DNA of 64,000 bases from Marsupella aquatica (taxonomy: Eukaryota; Marchantiophyta), in contig OZ316897.1 of assembly GCA_973895155.1 (NCBI GenBank), positions 23,498,001 through 23,562,000 of the forward strand. Direction: 5' to 3'. The stretch's first letter is position 1; each line of letters opens with the position of its first letter. The notes beneath the pieces were generated by a model. It had not been told where the DNA came from. It did no database searches and saw only the letters and a list, made by a program, of their open reading frames with translations. A program made the translations under genes and the position numbers. Positions 21,016 to 31,965 of this stretch are shown here, in pieces.

Positions 21016-24000
21016 CGTTATCAGCACGTAGCTCTCCATGAGCAACTTTCTTTGAGAAAAAAGACCACATTTACATTAAATGTTCATAGATTTGACACAT
21101 TTATTTCACGGTAGGAGGAGAATACGTTGAAAAATAGATTTCTCGTTCTTTTGTTGTGTTGCCCATTCTACTGCCCATTGTTGTGTTGCCCATTGTTGCA
21201 AGGCTATAGACAATTGGGAAATTCTCTTCAAGGAAATGCAAACAAGGGCCAGCCGAAGAATGAATTTTGGAACTCAAATTTGGCTCAATGAGGAGTTAGG
21301 AAATAAGACATAATTGATTAGGTGTGCCCAAAGAGAGAATATGAGGAGAAAGAACGTTGATGATTGACAATTCTTCCCCCCAACCAAATCCTTTGATGCC
21401 CTTCGCTCGACTGTGACGGACGCACAGAGCAATGCTATGCAAACTTGGAACTATCAGTCAAATCTTCTTGGTGACATTGATATCAACGATATGTGGACCA
21501 CACAATTCAAATTGATACCTTGGGAGACCCTAAACAGACCTGCACCACGCAGAGTATCAAATGGATAACAGTTATAACATATTCAATGGTTCACAAATAC
21601 GCTCTCCAAGCTACCTTCGAGATTTGAACCTCTTTGTCAACCATCAAGGTGATTGAAGCACTTACAACCTGAGATTGAAGCATAAGGGCTTGAGTGCGAT
21701 AGTAACAGCAAAGGCATTGGGGGAACAAAATTAGGGAGGAGTTCTTTTATTGTAATTTGATTGAGAAGGGCTGCAGCACATGTGACTCGCTACTGCCTCC
21801 CAGAAGCAGAATATACTTTGGTCAGTAGAGAGAGACGCGACCCTGCAGAACTTGCTGCTGCCATTGCTTAACTCAAGTTTTTCGCCAAAGAAGATATAAC
21901 AATCCAGAAATCAGACACAAGCGGAGACAGGGAACAGATTGACCTCATTCAATTTGCAAAGTTGAAGGGTCCTAGTGGATGCAACACTGGACGATAGCCT
22001 TCCGCCCTGCCCAAGCTCGCTCAAGAACCAATCTATAAATCATCAAATTAGAGGAGAATTTTCCCCTATGGACCCTCAATAGGTGCCCCAACTGGTTACC
22101 AGGATTTCAAAGTACGAGACGTAAGGACTAAAGGAGGAAACTGACACACAAGATAGAGTGAACAACATCAAATTGGATAAGGTGGTGTATTGATGTGATA
22201 AGGACCGGTTTCTCCAAAAGCAGAAAGTGACCCGACCAATAGAGAGAAGATTTCAAATCAAAGACAAAAATGCACATTAAATACAAAGGCCGCATTTGAC
22301 GCAAGGAACAAGAGAGGAACAAGCGGTTGCGCCCCATTTGCCCCAATTCACAAAGGAAAGTCATTTCCCATCATTGCAACATAGAACAAAGAATTTTGTC
22401 ACTCCAAAAACAAAATTGCAATTGCATAATTAAGCCCTTAATTGGGTCATCAAAATAAATGAATGGGTGGTAATTAACCACTAATCAAATGGGAAAACAA
22501 AAATCTACCCCACTACCCTATAAATCAAAATGTAACATTTCATAAATTTGAGATTGGAACTTTATTTCACAGTTCAATGCGTTGAAATAGGAAAGGGGTA
22601 AACAAAAATGGCCTAAAATGAACACGAGCATTTAATTTTTTTCCTCAATGATGAGAAACAAATGAATGCTAATTCACAATTAGTTGGTTTCCAGGTATAC
22701 CATATATCAAGAAGTAAAATGTGGACCAATACACGATTGAAGTATAAGTTGCTTGAATGGTATAAATTCATACTTATTAAAAAGAGCAAATGTTTGGAAC
22801 AAAATATGAAAGATGTATAAGAAGGAACAAACATGACATGGAAGGATTGTCTGTTTGCTTGATTGACATAATTTACTACAATGAAAACTCCCTAGACCTC
22901 GATTCGAGGGGGAGAAATAATGTATTGCAATCACATAGCCATTAAGGCATTCAAATACGAACTGACAATATTAATTACTAATACAAAGTATAGGTAGAGG
23001 TTCACCCCCTATATCTAGTGGGGATAGTTGTTAAGCTTACCATGGAGGATATAGGGGCCAACCTCATATAAGATATATATATATATAAGGTATTTAGACA
23101 TGACTTAAATTTTGGAATTCCAAGAATAACGTGACACCTAGTCATGGGTGACGAATGCGCATAAAAATGAGAATTTGAGATTTGAGGGGGAGAGAAGTAC
23201 ACCCTCCTCGTACGCATACATTGGATTATTTGAACTCCATTTTGCAAATGATATCAAATGAGGAAGTGCCTTTAGCACATGCTTTGAAATTAACTGCACA
23301 AGTGCTCTGAGCACATGAAATACCAATGATGACCAATCATGAAAAATACTTTGTAAAAACAAATAAGATAATTGGAGAGAAGAGAAATTCTCCTTGAGAT
23401 TTGCAAAGCCTTTGATGGAAGTGTGTGAAAATCCCTAATGTTCACCACCATGGCTTTGCCAATACTACTTATGAACATGATATGTATATATGTTGGCCAA
23501 CGATTTATGTCACATGGGAAAAATGATTTCCACATATATGGATCCAAAAGGGAAACTGAAGGCAATGGAATACCACCAAAAATGATGGAAGACTAACTTA
23601 TGCAAGTTGGTTGCAGAAATGGCACATTTGATGATAAACACCATGAAGGAAAACTTGAGATCTAATGAAGAACACAAATGAAGACTCCCGTGTGAAGGAA
23701 GAATGTGGGACCAATCAGAAATGAAAACCCAAGATTTGTCTCTTCATGCTTCAAGCCTCAAACTTCCCCCACTTAAGAGTTCATATGTGACTTACTCCCA
23801 ATAGGAGACCAATATATTTAAGACTTGTATTTTTACCCCCCTTGAAACATATCCAAAATGACTATAAATGTAACATTGGTGGTGGCACTCTTTCCCTTAG
23901 AAGAAAGCAGGAGGGTTTTAATGAGACCACACCAATGGATACCAATTATGTACTACATTGATCTATCATTTACGGTTAGATGTTAACCCTAGTGTGGTTG

Positions 24001-24031
24001 CATTATCTATGATAAAACAACCAAGGGGGAG

Positions 24032-24209
24032 TGTTGTAACCCATAGGTTAGGTCAACATCCAACCCTAGTTAGGGTATTAAGGTAGTTACTATAACTACC
24101 ACTACATCTATACCTAGGGAGGTGTTAGTAAACCCCCATGAATGGATGAACCTTGATTGTTGGTGTACTTGACATTCTCTCTCCTAAGAATTATCTCCAC
24201 CTCTCAACA
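24032..24209 (+). repeat. 3' LTR of the non-autonomous element
   Basis: 178 bp, one visible difference from the 5' LTR, preceded by a purine tract. Confidence 0.9.
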
Positions 24210-24286
24210 ACTTTATGTTTTTTTTTACTTGGAAACACCAATTATTGGAATATCAAGAAATACTTAGTGTTTCAACTGACTCGCAG

Positions 24287-24598
24287 GCCAGAGTGGAATC
24301 TTCGTGAGAGGTTTCACCTACGAAGGAAATTTTTGAGGAAAGTCCTTGTTACCCCTGAGAAACCGTTTGTATTGCCTTCATACGTAGAGTATGCCGCTCG
24401 CAAAGAAGAGAGTAGGAGAACCTTTACCTGGGAGAACAAACTAAGGCTTACGATTGAGATGAGGTTCAGATAAAAAGTTTATCCGTCATCCCTTTGTCAA
24501 CAACATGGCACATAATGAATTTATAGACGATGAAGCAAAGTCTACGGATAGATCGGAGAGTAGTGGGCCCGGTAGTGGGTCAGAATCTGGAGATTAGA
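24287..24598 (+). pseudogene. Conserved tail exon, copy 2
   Basis: Starts at the acceptor ACTCGCAG and carries ERFHLRRKF, VTPEKPFVLPSYVE and FTWEN, matching 8012-8357 in copy 1. A frame change near 24460 moves the acidic Ser-rich end (FIDDEAKSTDRSESSGPG) into another frame. It ends with TAG at 24596-24598. With 20317-20810 it forms one gene interrupted only by the intronic LTR element. Confidence 0.6.
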
Positions 24599-25001
24599 AT
24601 AGAATAGATGAGGTGTATTCATCCTTTTTTAACAAATTACCTCCTCCAAATTAGTAGCACCCGGTGCTACTTATTATACTCATCACATTGCTTTATATAA
24701 ATACAAAGTGGGAAAGGTTTGATTTTCCATAAATCATTTTTGGAAGTCAAGTGTACTGAAATGCTGCTATAAATGTTAGTACATGTACTAATGTATGATG
24801 AAAATCCAAATGTCCGTGACTGTGATACTTAATCGTTATACTGACTGGAAGTTTCTCTTTATTGGGGAAAGAAACAGAAAATTTAGGGTAGAGGTTTAGC
24901 TCGCACCCTCTACGTTCAACACCCTCTCCGTTTGACACCCTCAGTCTCCGTTCAAGAATTTCCAGTAGCTCCTTTGCCATTCGCGCTGCAAAGACGTTGC
25001 T
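24599..25001. other. 3' flank of copy 2
   Basis: Noncoding. It contains the palindrome at 24653-24671 and then runs up to the LTR at 25002. Confidence 0.5.
24653..24671. promoter_or_regulatory. Palindrome AGTAGCACC-C-GGTGCTACT
   Basis: Perfect 9-bp arms and a 1-bp spacer, just after the copy-2 tail exon. Confidence 0.75.
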
Positions 25002-25804
25002 TGTGGTGCGTCCCATGGCTCCCTAAACCCAAGAAACCCCTCTCACAAGCCGATTCCCGCAGGTTTCGCTCTTGGCGAGGCCGATTTCGTGGCTTTAGCG
25101 GCATGCGACGCTGCTAACATCCTTCTACTACTATTGCTATTAACAGTTTATTCACATATACTGGACAGATCCTTCATCGGGTCATGAGATACATAGCTGG
25201 CCTAATCTAGGCCTTCCCTTGTATTCTCCTCCTTTTCTTTAGGTATATTTGGATTTTGCCGCCGGAATGATCCCCAATTGGCTTGGTTAAGCCGCTAAGA
25301 CCTCTCTCAGCTCGACACATCCAACTCTCACTCCCTTGCTTACTTCCCTTCTATTAGTTGATGTGGGCACTCTTCACACAAGTTAATGCGACACACAAAT
25401 AGCAAAATGACTCCTTCTGACTGAGTTATACCATGCACTTGCCATACAAATAGTACATCTCATACACAAGTTCTGCGAACTAAGCCGTGAGGCCAACTCT
25501 ATTCAACTCTTAGGCATGAGGAAACATGAATATACACAATGGTCACTGTATAACTAACCAAGAGCTTCTCTTACTACTTGATCCCAGCTCTGCTGGTGCA
25601 ACTAAAAACTTGCTAAAGAAGAGGCCCTGGACTCCCCGCTGCCCACGTACTTATCCTGGTAGTGGATCCGCCAATTCTTAGCAGCGTAAGCTTAATATAT
25701 CCTACCTGTAATCTACCTAACTGCAATCTACTTATGTACAACGAGGCAGGAGCACAAGTGTTGCTCCTACCAGTGGATCCGCAATCCCACTAATCTAAGT
25801 GTCA
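25002..25804 (-). repeat. LTR of retroelement copy A (803 bp)
   Basis: Shares ends and body with 39510-40177 and 52528-53329. Landmarks: CCGCCGGAATGATCCCCAAT, TACTGGACAGATCCTTCATC, ATCGGGTCATGAGATAC. Confidence 0.75.
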
Positions 25805-25920
25805 GGGCCGTCTCCTGGTCCTGATCCTCAACCTAAACTTGGAGATCCGAGCCCGCCCTGCCCACTCACGCTCCTACCTCCACGTCCACCCTTCCTAAAA
25901 GGAACGACGCCCTTGCACCG

Positions 25921-28900
25921 TCACGACACCGGTGGTGGATCCTCAATGGACGCCCCCAACGCTTCCCCCGCAGCCACTGCCGTCGGTCCTTCCTCTGACA
26001 AATTACCTGCCCCGGACCGAGTCAACTTTTCATCGGCCTGACTGGGTCCACCTTCGGCTTCGGCATCAGTATCGGCCACGGCTTCCCCGACTATGGTCTC
26101 CTCGGTTGGCTCTAGTGGTGGGTTTGCTACCACGGTTTCATCAATAGTTGTCCCGGCCTCAGCCTTGCCATCCCCACCTTCCTTGACATGTGGATCCATT
26201 GTTGTGACCATGCCGGAAGTTGGTGTTGGGTTTACCTCCTTGGTCCCGACGGCTTGAGGAGCCGTAGTACTCCCTGACCCAGAAGGTTTCCGCTTCTTCT
26301 TCTTCTTCTTCTTTGGTTTGGCAGCTGGCCCCTTCCCCTTGCCACTTACCTCCGGCACCGGTGCGAGTGTCTCGGCTTCTCCTTCGGCCAGTACTACACC
26401 AGGTAACTTGGTTGCCCCAATTGGAGTTGGTCCTGAGGAAGCCAAGCACTTAAATACTGCGGCCTGTTTCTTCAGCCGCTCCGTTTGGTTGTCGGCTCGC
26501 CGCTGTAAGTTCTCCATCTTCCGCGTGCTTTCCTCCAACTCCTCCTGCAATTCATCCAAGTCCTTTCTTGCCTCCTTCAGCTCCTTCTGGGCTTCCTCCA
26601 ACTCTTTCTTTAAGGTAGCCCTCTCCTCCTGGGTTGCTCTCAGCTCCTTGTCGAGCTCCGCCACGACCTCAGACTCCATTTTATTCATCTTGGCATAAGT
26701 CTGGTCGAGCTGGTCATCTTTCTCACGGAGGTCGGCTTTGAAGCTGGCCGTCATGGATGCGAGCTCCTGCCGCAGCACAATAATCGCCTGATAGGATTTC
26801 CCTAACTCGGCCTCCTTCTGCTCTAGGGCTCCGCGGATATCCTCGAGTTCCCCCTTCAACGCCCTCTCCCTTCTCTGAGTCTCCGCCATGGCCCGGTTGT
26901 TGGCTGCTATGTGGGCCTCCTTTGCGTCCCTCGCTTCCACTTCTCCCTATCTTTGACCGCCTCGGCCAACTCTCCTTGGCTCTGAGTCAGTTTATCCTTG
27001 ATAATCTGATTATCAGACTGCGCGGTATCCAACTGCCCTTGCATGATGTTTAGCTCATGCCGTTTAATCCGTAGCTCATCTTGAGATTTCTTGGACGCCT
27101 TCAAGTCTTTTACCTCGGCTTCCCTCTCCCTAAGCCGCCGGATGATCTCGTCCTTCTTGCTTCTCTCCAAAGCCACCGCTTCTTCTAATTGGTGCTTCTC
27201 CAACATCTCCCTCTGGAAAAAGGGTCCCTGCTCCAACTCCTCCCCAAAGATGCTGAGCGCCAGGTCCCCACACATCTCCCCGTACTCCATGGCTCTATCT
27301 TTAGCATAGGTGGAGTAACTAGAAATCATCGGCATCAACCACCTCGGCCTCTGTTCCCAAGCCGTCTTGCGGATTTCTTCTATGGTGGCAAGAGGGTTGC
27401 TTCTTTTTTCGGCAAGCCGCCTGATGTCCTCCGACCAATCTCTTCCTGGTAAATCTTTCTCTCTAGCCAGGGCTGCCTTCTCTTTCTCTTTGAGTCGCTC
27501 CTGAAACTCTTGTGTCGTCTGTCTTATGCCGTCAAAACTCGGGGGAGCGACATCTGGTGGGGGAGACTCGAGGCTGCTCTGCTGGGTCGGGTCCCCTCGA
27601 ACTACTCTTGGAAGAGTGGGAATGAACCTGCCACAGGTCCTTACTCTTGGAACATGATGGTCCGACCCATAGCCGGAGTTATCATTGCTGTAGTCCTCCA
27701 CCGCCTCCTCCATTGCTTGGACTCCCGGCTTCCCCCTCTGTTCTCCTGGTCCTGCCATGAACACAACCCCACAGATCACGGGTTCTGGATCCTCCGGCTT
27801 CCACGTTGATCTCATCTTCTCCCTGTCGTGACCAGGGGCCTCGAGCTGCTTCTCCTTGGCTTCGGGACTTGAAGCTCCTATATACATTCGGACTCCCAGC
27901 TCATGTTCCGACCTCCTTCTCTCCTTGGCTCCGGTAAAGGGGTTTTCCCTGGTAAGTTGGCTAAATCACCCTATTCATTAAAAGTGTATTTTATTTTGTT
28001 CACTTTTAGGCCTCGAAATGTACACTTTTTGGTCTCTAAATGTACACTTTTTAACCCCAAAAGGTACACTATAGTACAATACTCTACACCTAAATAGTCA
28101 ATTGTAAATTTGAGGGAGAAAAAATGATCTTTACTAGAAGGAGTCTCATCCTAGTTCAGTTATAAAAGATGAACATGGTGGTATGTTTGATGGCCATCAC
28201 CTCTATTTCTTGCCCAAATGTACACTTTTTGAAAGCCAAATGTACACTTTCTATTGCCGAAATGTTCACAAATTGAATAATAATTCACTTTTAATGAATA
28301 GATTGATCTAAGGCAGACTTTGGAAGCAGTATTCTGTGCTGTTGCCGTTGCCGTTCTTCTTTCCTTCTCCAGCAATTTCAGCAGATTTTGCATGCCTGAT
28401 TGCTGCATCGGCAAGTCTTCTTTTCTTGGCCGAAACACCTGCTTGATTGTAGGATTGTCGGGCTGGGTCGGTTTCTCTGTTGCCGGCCTCGGTTTCGGAA
28501 CCTCCTCTGGTGCCCTTGCCTGCAGGGGCAGTACCGGGGCGAATATCTGGATTCGGGCATACCGGCACAACAGCGGCATGTGATAGCCAAGCCGGGACAC
28601 GCTTCCCATGCCGATCACCAACTATTCCTCCTTCAAGATCTTCTTCAGTTGGTTGAGGAGGTACCTGTTGTAGTCCCGGCTTGGGTCTGACCTCTCTGCC
28701 AGGTAGACCTGTGCCTTGCCGATCTCTGCCCTCGGCAAGTTGCAATGCATGGTCACCCACAAGAAATTGATCATCTCTCCGATGTGCGGGTTGGTGCAGG
28801 TGTTCCGGAAGAAGCCATTCTTCGTTGATGGCCTTGGAAACGACCGGAACTCCTTGTCTGGCAAGGTCTTTCTGGTCTCTACCTTGGTCTTATTGCCCAT

Positions 28901-29723
28901 CGGCAAGCCAAACACTTCGGCAATTACCTGGGGCGTGAGATAGAAATCCTTCCCATAGACCCTCGTGGAATTGGTCTCGGGCTCCCATGAATTCTAATAA
29001 GTCTGAATCCGGCACCTCCGGCTTCAGCCATGGTAATTTTACGAAGGCTTCCAAGCCGGATCCGGCCATGAAGCCCTGGTACTTCTTGGTCTGCATGGCC
29101 GTAAAGCATGCATCCTCCCCCCGTGCAAAATGCAATTGCACCTCTTCTGGTAGGGTCGTCGCCTAGCCTTTCCAGGTGTCATCCTTTGTTGGAATGGCGT
29201 TGATGGGATCGACCTCCTCCTCCTTGGCTTCCGCCTACCTCCTGCTTCCCTGCTCTGCTGGCTTCCTTGGTGCCGCCGACCTCGTTCTTTTTGCCGGGGT
29301 GGCCTCTTTGTTGTTGTTTCCTTTCCTCTTCATCTCGGCTGCCGTGGATGTTTCTCCTAGCACGGTTGCCTTTGTCCACCCCTCCGTGCTACCCTTCAAC
29401 TCCCAGTGTATGTCGTTGCAGCGGTTGATGGCTTTCCAAATGCCGACGATCCTATTTTCGCAAAGCAGAAGGTCGTCGAGCTGATTGGCAGTAGGACTCC
29501 ACAAGAACTTGGCCTTGATGAATTCTCCTCCTAAGAAGGCAGATTTTTGCAGCTCCCACAGTCGAGCTAGCTCTTGCCGTTCTCGAGCTGCTCTCTCCGA
29601 TTCTTTGTCCTTGTAAGTCCCAATGTACTCAGTTGCCCGTTCGAACAGGCATCCCCAAAAATGTGCCACTTGATTGACGTTGCTCATACCCTCCTTGAGT
29701 CGTTCGTTGGTATCTGCTCCCAC
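25921..29723 (-). pseudogene. Gag-like coiled-coil protein of retroelement copy A, broken
   Basis: The N-terminal part (WVGADTNERLKEG, FWGCLFERATEYIG, DIHWELKGSTEGWTK) is followed by a segment with FTAMQTKKYQGFMAGSG and VIAEVFGLPMGNKTKV that resembles the putative plant transposon protein domain. Then come a Pro-rich linker, a long charged coiled coil (about 27300-26450: repeated E/K/L/A heptads such as ELRATQEERATLKKELEEA) and a Lys-rich, Thr/Ala/Glu-rich tail ending DPPPVS. Breaks: an in-frame stop near 29163, the MITE at 27965-28307 and a frame change near 26940. A structural (capsid-like) role is inferred from position and coiled coil only. Confidence 0.5.
27965..28307. mobile_element. 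MITE copy 1 (343 bp) with 4-bp target duplication CTAA
   Basis: The ends are ATCACCCTATTCATTAAAAG and, inverted, ATCAATCTATTCATTAAAAG, continuing GTG in both. CTAA flanks at 27961-27964 and 28308-28311. It contains several AAATGTACACTTTTT units. It interrupts the gag-like gene of copy A. Confidence 0.85.
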
Positions 29724-30075
29724 CCAGAGTGCTTGTCTAAGCAGCTAACAATAGTTGGCCTCCCGTAGTCGTCTGCCCAGGTCGTGCTTGCAAATGAGCC
29801 ACCATTCCTCACGAGCTGTCCTTACCCCTCTCCTCCTCTGGTCTTCCCTACCGTTGGTTACCCCTAGCCGCCGACACTTAGTGCGCACTAACCCTAATCG
29901 TATTCTCTCCCCCGGCGTCCTTACTTCCGGCCTTGGCCCGGGTTCCATAGTCACCCTTAATTGTTTATATTTTCCTCATTATTGTAACTATACTAAGGTG
30001 TTTCTAGGGTACACTTCCGTTTTCCCACTTAACCGGCCTAGTGATTCCTGGTTTGGCATCACATTGTTCTAGAGA

Positions 30076-30548
30076 CCATGGAGAAAGGGAAGCAGGTCCT
30101 TCAAGAGAGAACTTTAGGCCCCCCGAAGTTGGAGGGAAAATCTTTGAATGACTCTCTGGCTTTGGAAGTCCCCATCGTTGAGACTCCTCACTTTGAGACC
30201 TCGACTGAGAGGAATTGACTATGGCTGGCCTCAGAAGAGGCGATAAGCCTTCAAGAAAAATCAATTCCTTTCGCTGATTTGTCTCCTCCCCGGTCTTTCC
30301 GAGAACGGTTCTCTATTCACGATCCGGATCCTTCTGATGTCTATAGGGTTGGACAGACGGCGTTTTTCAGGGACATTCAACAGTGGACCGGGTGAGTTGG
30401 ATTTTCTGATTCCAACATACCAAATTGCAGGTTGAGGAGTCGCCTTCCAGGACCACGTTTTTTGTCTGAGCGGGATGATGGATTTTGTCAAGATGAGGAT
30501 CAGTTCACTATCGGACTCAATGACGAGTGTGGATCATTGACGTCTTGA
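30076..30548 (+). pseudogene. Two-exon gene remnant of unknown function
   Basis: A frame starting MEKGKQVLQERTLGPPKLEG runs to a stop at 30216-30218. The same frame then continues (PPRSFRERFSIHDPDPSDVYRVGQ..., QQWTG) to a GTGAGT donor at 30391. After an acceptor ATTGCAG at 30431, a second exon reads LRSRLPGPRFLSERDDGFCQ and ends at TGA 30546-30548. I do not recognise it. It lies just upstream of the copy-3 palindromes and middle exon, so it may be an early exon of that gene, but no counterpart is obvious in copy 1. Confidence 0.3.
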
Positions 30549-30594
30549 GATTGTAGGAAATCTAGAGTCTTTTTGAAGACTTACAAGATAGTAT

Positions 30595-30611
30595 ATAGCG
30601 CCTGGCGCTAT
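30595..30611. promoter_or_regulatory. Palindrome ATAGCGCC-T-GGCGCTAT
   Basis: Perfect 8-bp arms and a 1-bp spacer, in the noncoding stretch before the copy-3 exon. Confidence 0.75.
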
Positions 30612-30905
30612 CGCCATCACAGAAGGAAGGAGTTAGGGTGCAGTGTCGATCCTTGATGGTTTGTTTCTAGCTTACGACTTCCTTGTTGTTTAGTCTTTTT
30701 TACCACTCGTGAGCTCTCTTGACATTTTGGAGCTTGAAGTCAGAATAGGTATCATCACCTTCCCTTACGTTTGTGCCACAATGTAAAGCACTAGCCGGAT
30801 TATTTCTTGGACGAAGTTATATGTTAGTTACCCGGAGCGCCTTTGGGATTAGTTTGTTCAGCGACGTATTCCTGGATGTTTTGGATACTGTGACATGGGT
30901 TTTAA

Positions 30906-30924
30906 AGTAGCGCCAGGCGCTACT
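30906..30924. promoter_or_regulatory. Palindrome AGTAGCGCC-A-GGCGCTACT
   Basis: Perfect 9-bp arms and a 1-bp spacer, 294 bp from the previous copy, in the same noncoding stretch. Confidence 0.75.
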
Positions 30925-31119
30925 AGTATATCTCAACATTTTGACACACTTTAATTTGAAGGACCATTCTTTACATGTTATCTCGATCCTTTTTTATATG
31001 GCAAATATTGTGTGAATTTCCACACTTATTTTACTGTTATGTTTTCTTATTTCTTGTTACTGTTTCCTATTTCCTATCACGGAGAAAAACCTTGATGGAT
31101 TGTGCTTGACTCTTTACAG

Positions 31120-31965
31120 CTGTCTCAGCTTTGGACCCAAAGTTGCGTTCTACTCTTCTTGTGGCGTAGTGCACACCCAAAATTTGCAAGCAATTTTTCC
31201 ATCTGTCGAGTATGAACGACAAACCTGTAAAACAATGGTGTCATACATGGCACATGTGGAGTTAGATATAAGGAATTTCAATAGGGATGTTGCAAACTGC
31301 TCTCAGACAAGTGGATAGAAGGAATTTCAATAGGGATGTTGCAAATTGCTCTCAGACAAGTTGAATCTATCATGCCTCCTGAACAACTTGTGACAGCAGG
31401 TGTAGAAACTTTTGATGCTTTGGTGCAGAGCGTTTGTAATGATTTTAAAATTTATGGAGATACAATGAAGGCCAAGTATTTCAGCACAATGTGGGCGTCG
31501 AAGTATGGGGAGAAAGAAGATTTTACTTGATCCCAAAACCAAAAGCGGCAAAGAGATATCTTTATTGGTTCTTCATGTCCATGGAGAGCGCTTCTCCTAA
31601 ATATTTATAGGCTTATCCTCCTGCATTCCAAAGGTGGTCCGTCATGGATGAGGATGCTTTCAATGAGGTTTACTTGATGTATCCTGCAGACGGAGCCAAT
31701 CCTCCATGTAACATTTCTGAGTGGGAGCAACGAACTGTCCTTGGTACCTCAATACTGATAAGTGGGATACAACTTTTGATGAATCTAAGAAAGACGCTTT
31801 TTGGAAATTGTCCAAATCTTTAGTTCCTCGCAAATTGTTATCAAAAATGAAGGAAGGATTAGTGGGAGATGTTGAAGCTTCTGCAATGGAGCTTCAAAAA
31901 ATATGTGAGACAGAAGTCACTGTGACACCGATGATATGGTCCTTATTCTATAATCTGATTAACTA
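31120..31965 (+). pseudogene. Middle exon of the ParB/methyltransferase gene family, copy 3
   Basis: Begins after the acceptor CTCTTTACAG. In shifting frames it aligns with the middle part of copy 1: LDPKLRSTLL with LSPELRCTLL; FFHLSSMNDKPVKQW with FFHPGQFSDSETKLW; AKRYLYWFF with AKRYTYQIF; CPWYLNTDKWDTTFDESKKD with CPWYLDSDKW and TFDTAEKA. It has in-frame stops, at least two frame changes and a 48-bp tandem duplication at about 31270-31366. The last coding bases (from 31920) already belong to the inverted-repeat arm, so a rearrangement cut the gene there. It confirms that the middle region is protein-coding and shared by several copies. Confidence 0.55.
31270..31366 (+). repeat. 48-bp tandem duplication inside copy 3
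   Basis: GGAATTTCAATAGGGATGTT and the following GCAAACTGCTCTCAGACAAG text occur twice head to tail with few differences. Confidence 0.85.

Larger units (their letters stand above)
20838..24209 (+). mobile_element. Complete non-autonomous Copia-like LTR retrotransposon inserted in the copy-2 intron
   Basis: Two 178-bp LTRs (20838-21015 and 24032-24209; TGTTGTAACC...CTCTCAACA) differ at one visible position (A/G after CCCTAGTTAGG). Flanks carry a perfect 5-bp target duplication ACTTT (20833-20837 and 24210-24214). The primer-binding site CGTTATCAGCACG follows the 5' LTR and a purine tract CCAAGGGGGAG (24021-24031) precedes the 3' LTR. The 3.0-kb interior has no long open frame, so it must be mobilised by a partner. 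LTR ends, purine tract and primer site resemble those of the intact Copia at 55988-61779. Confidence 0.9.
25002..30063 (-). mobile_element. Large LTR retroelement fragment (copy A), gag-like only, truncated at its 5' end
   Basis: Reading minus strand: gag-like coding (29723 to 25921), then an LTR (25804 to 25002; TGACACTTAG...CACCACA). Homology to copy B stops abruptly at about 30063, so the 5' LTR and first segment are missing. No protease, reverse transcriptase or integrase motif was found in any copy in this window, so the family appears non-autonomous. A MITE (27965-28307) is inserted in the gag-like region. Confidence 0.7.

Noticed and set aside
24712-25001. Left boundary and target duplication of retroelement copy A
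   Set aside because: The other end is truncated at about 30063, so no duplication can be confirmed.
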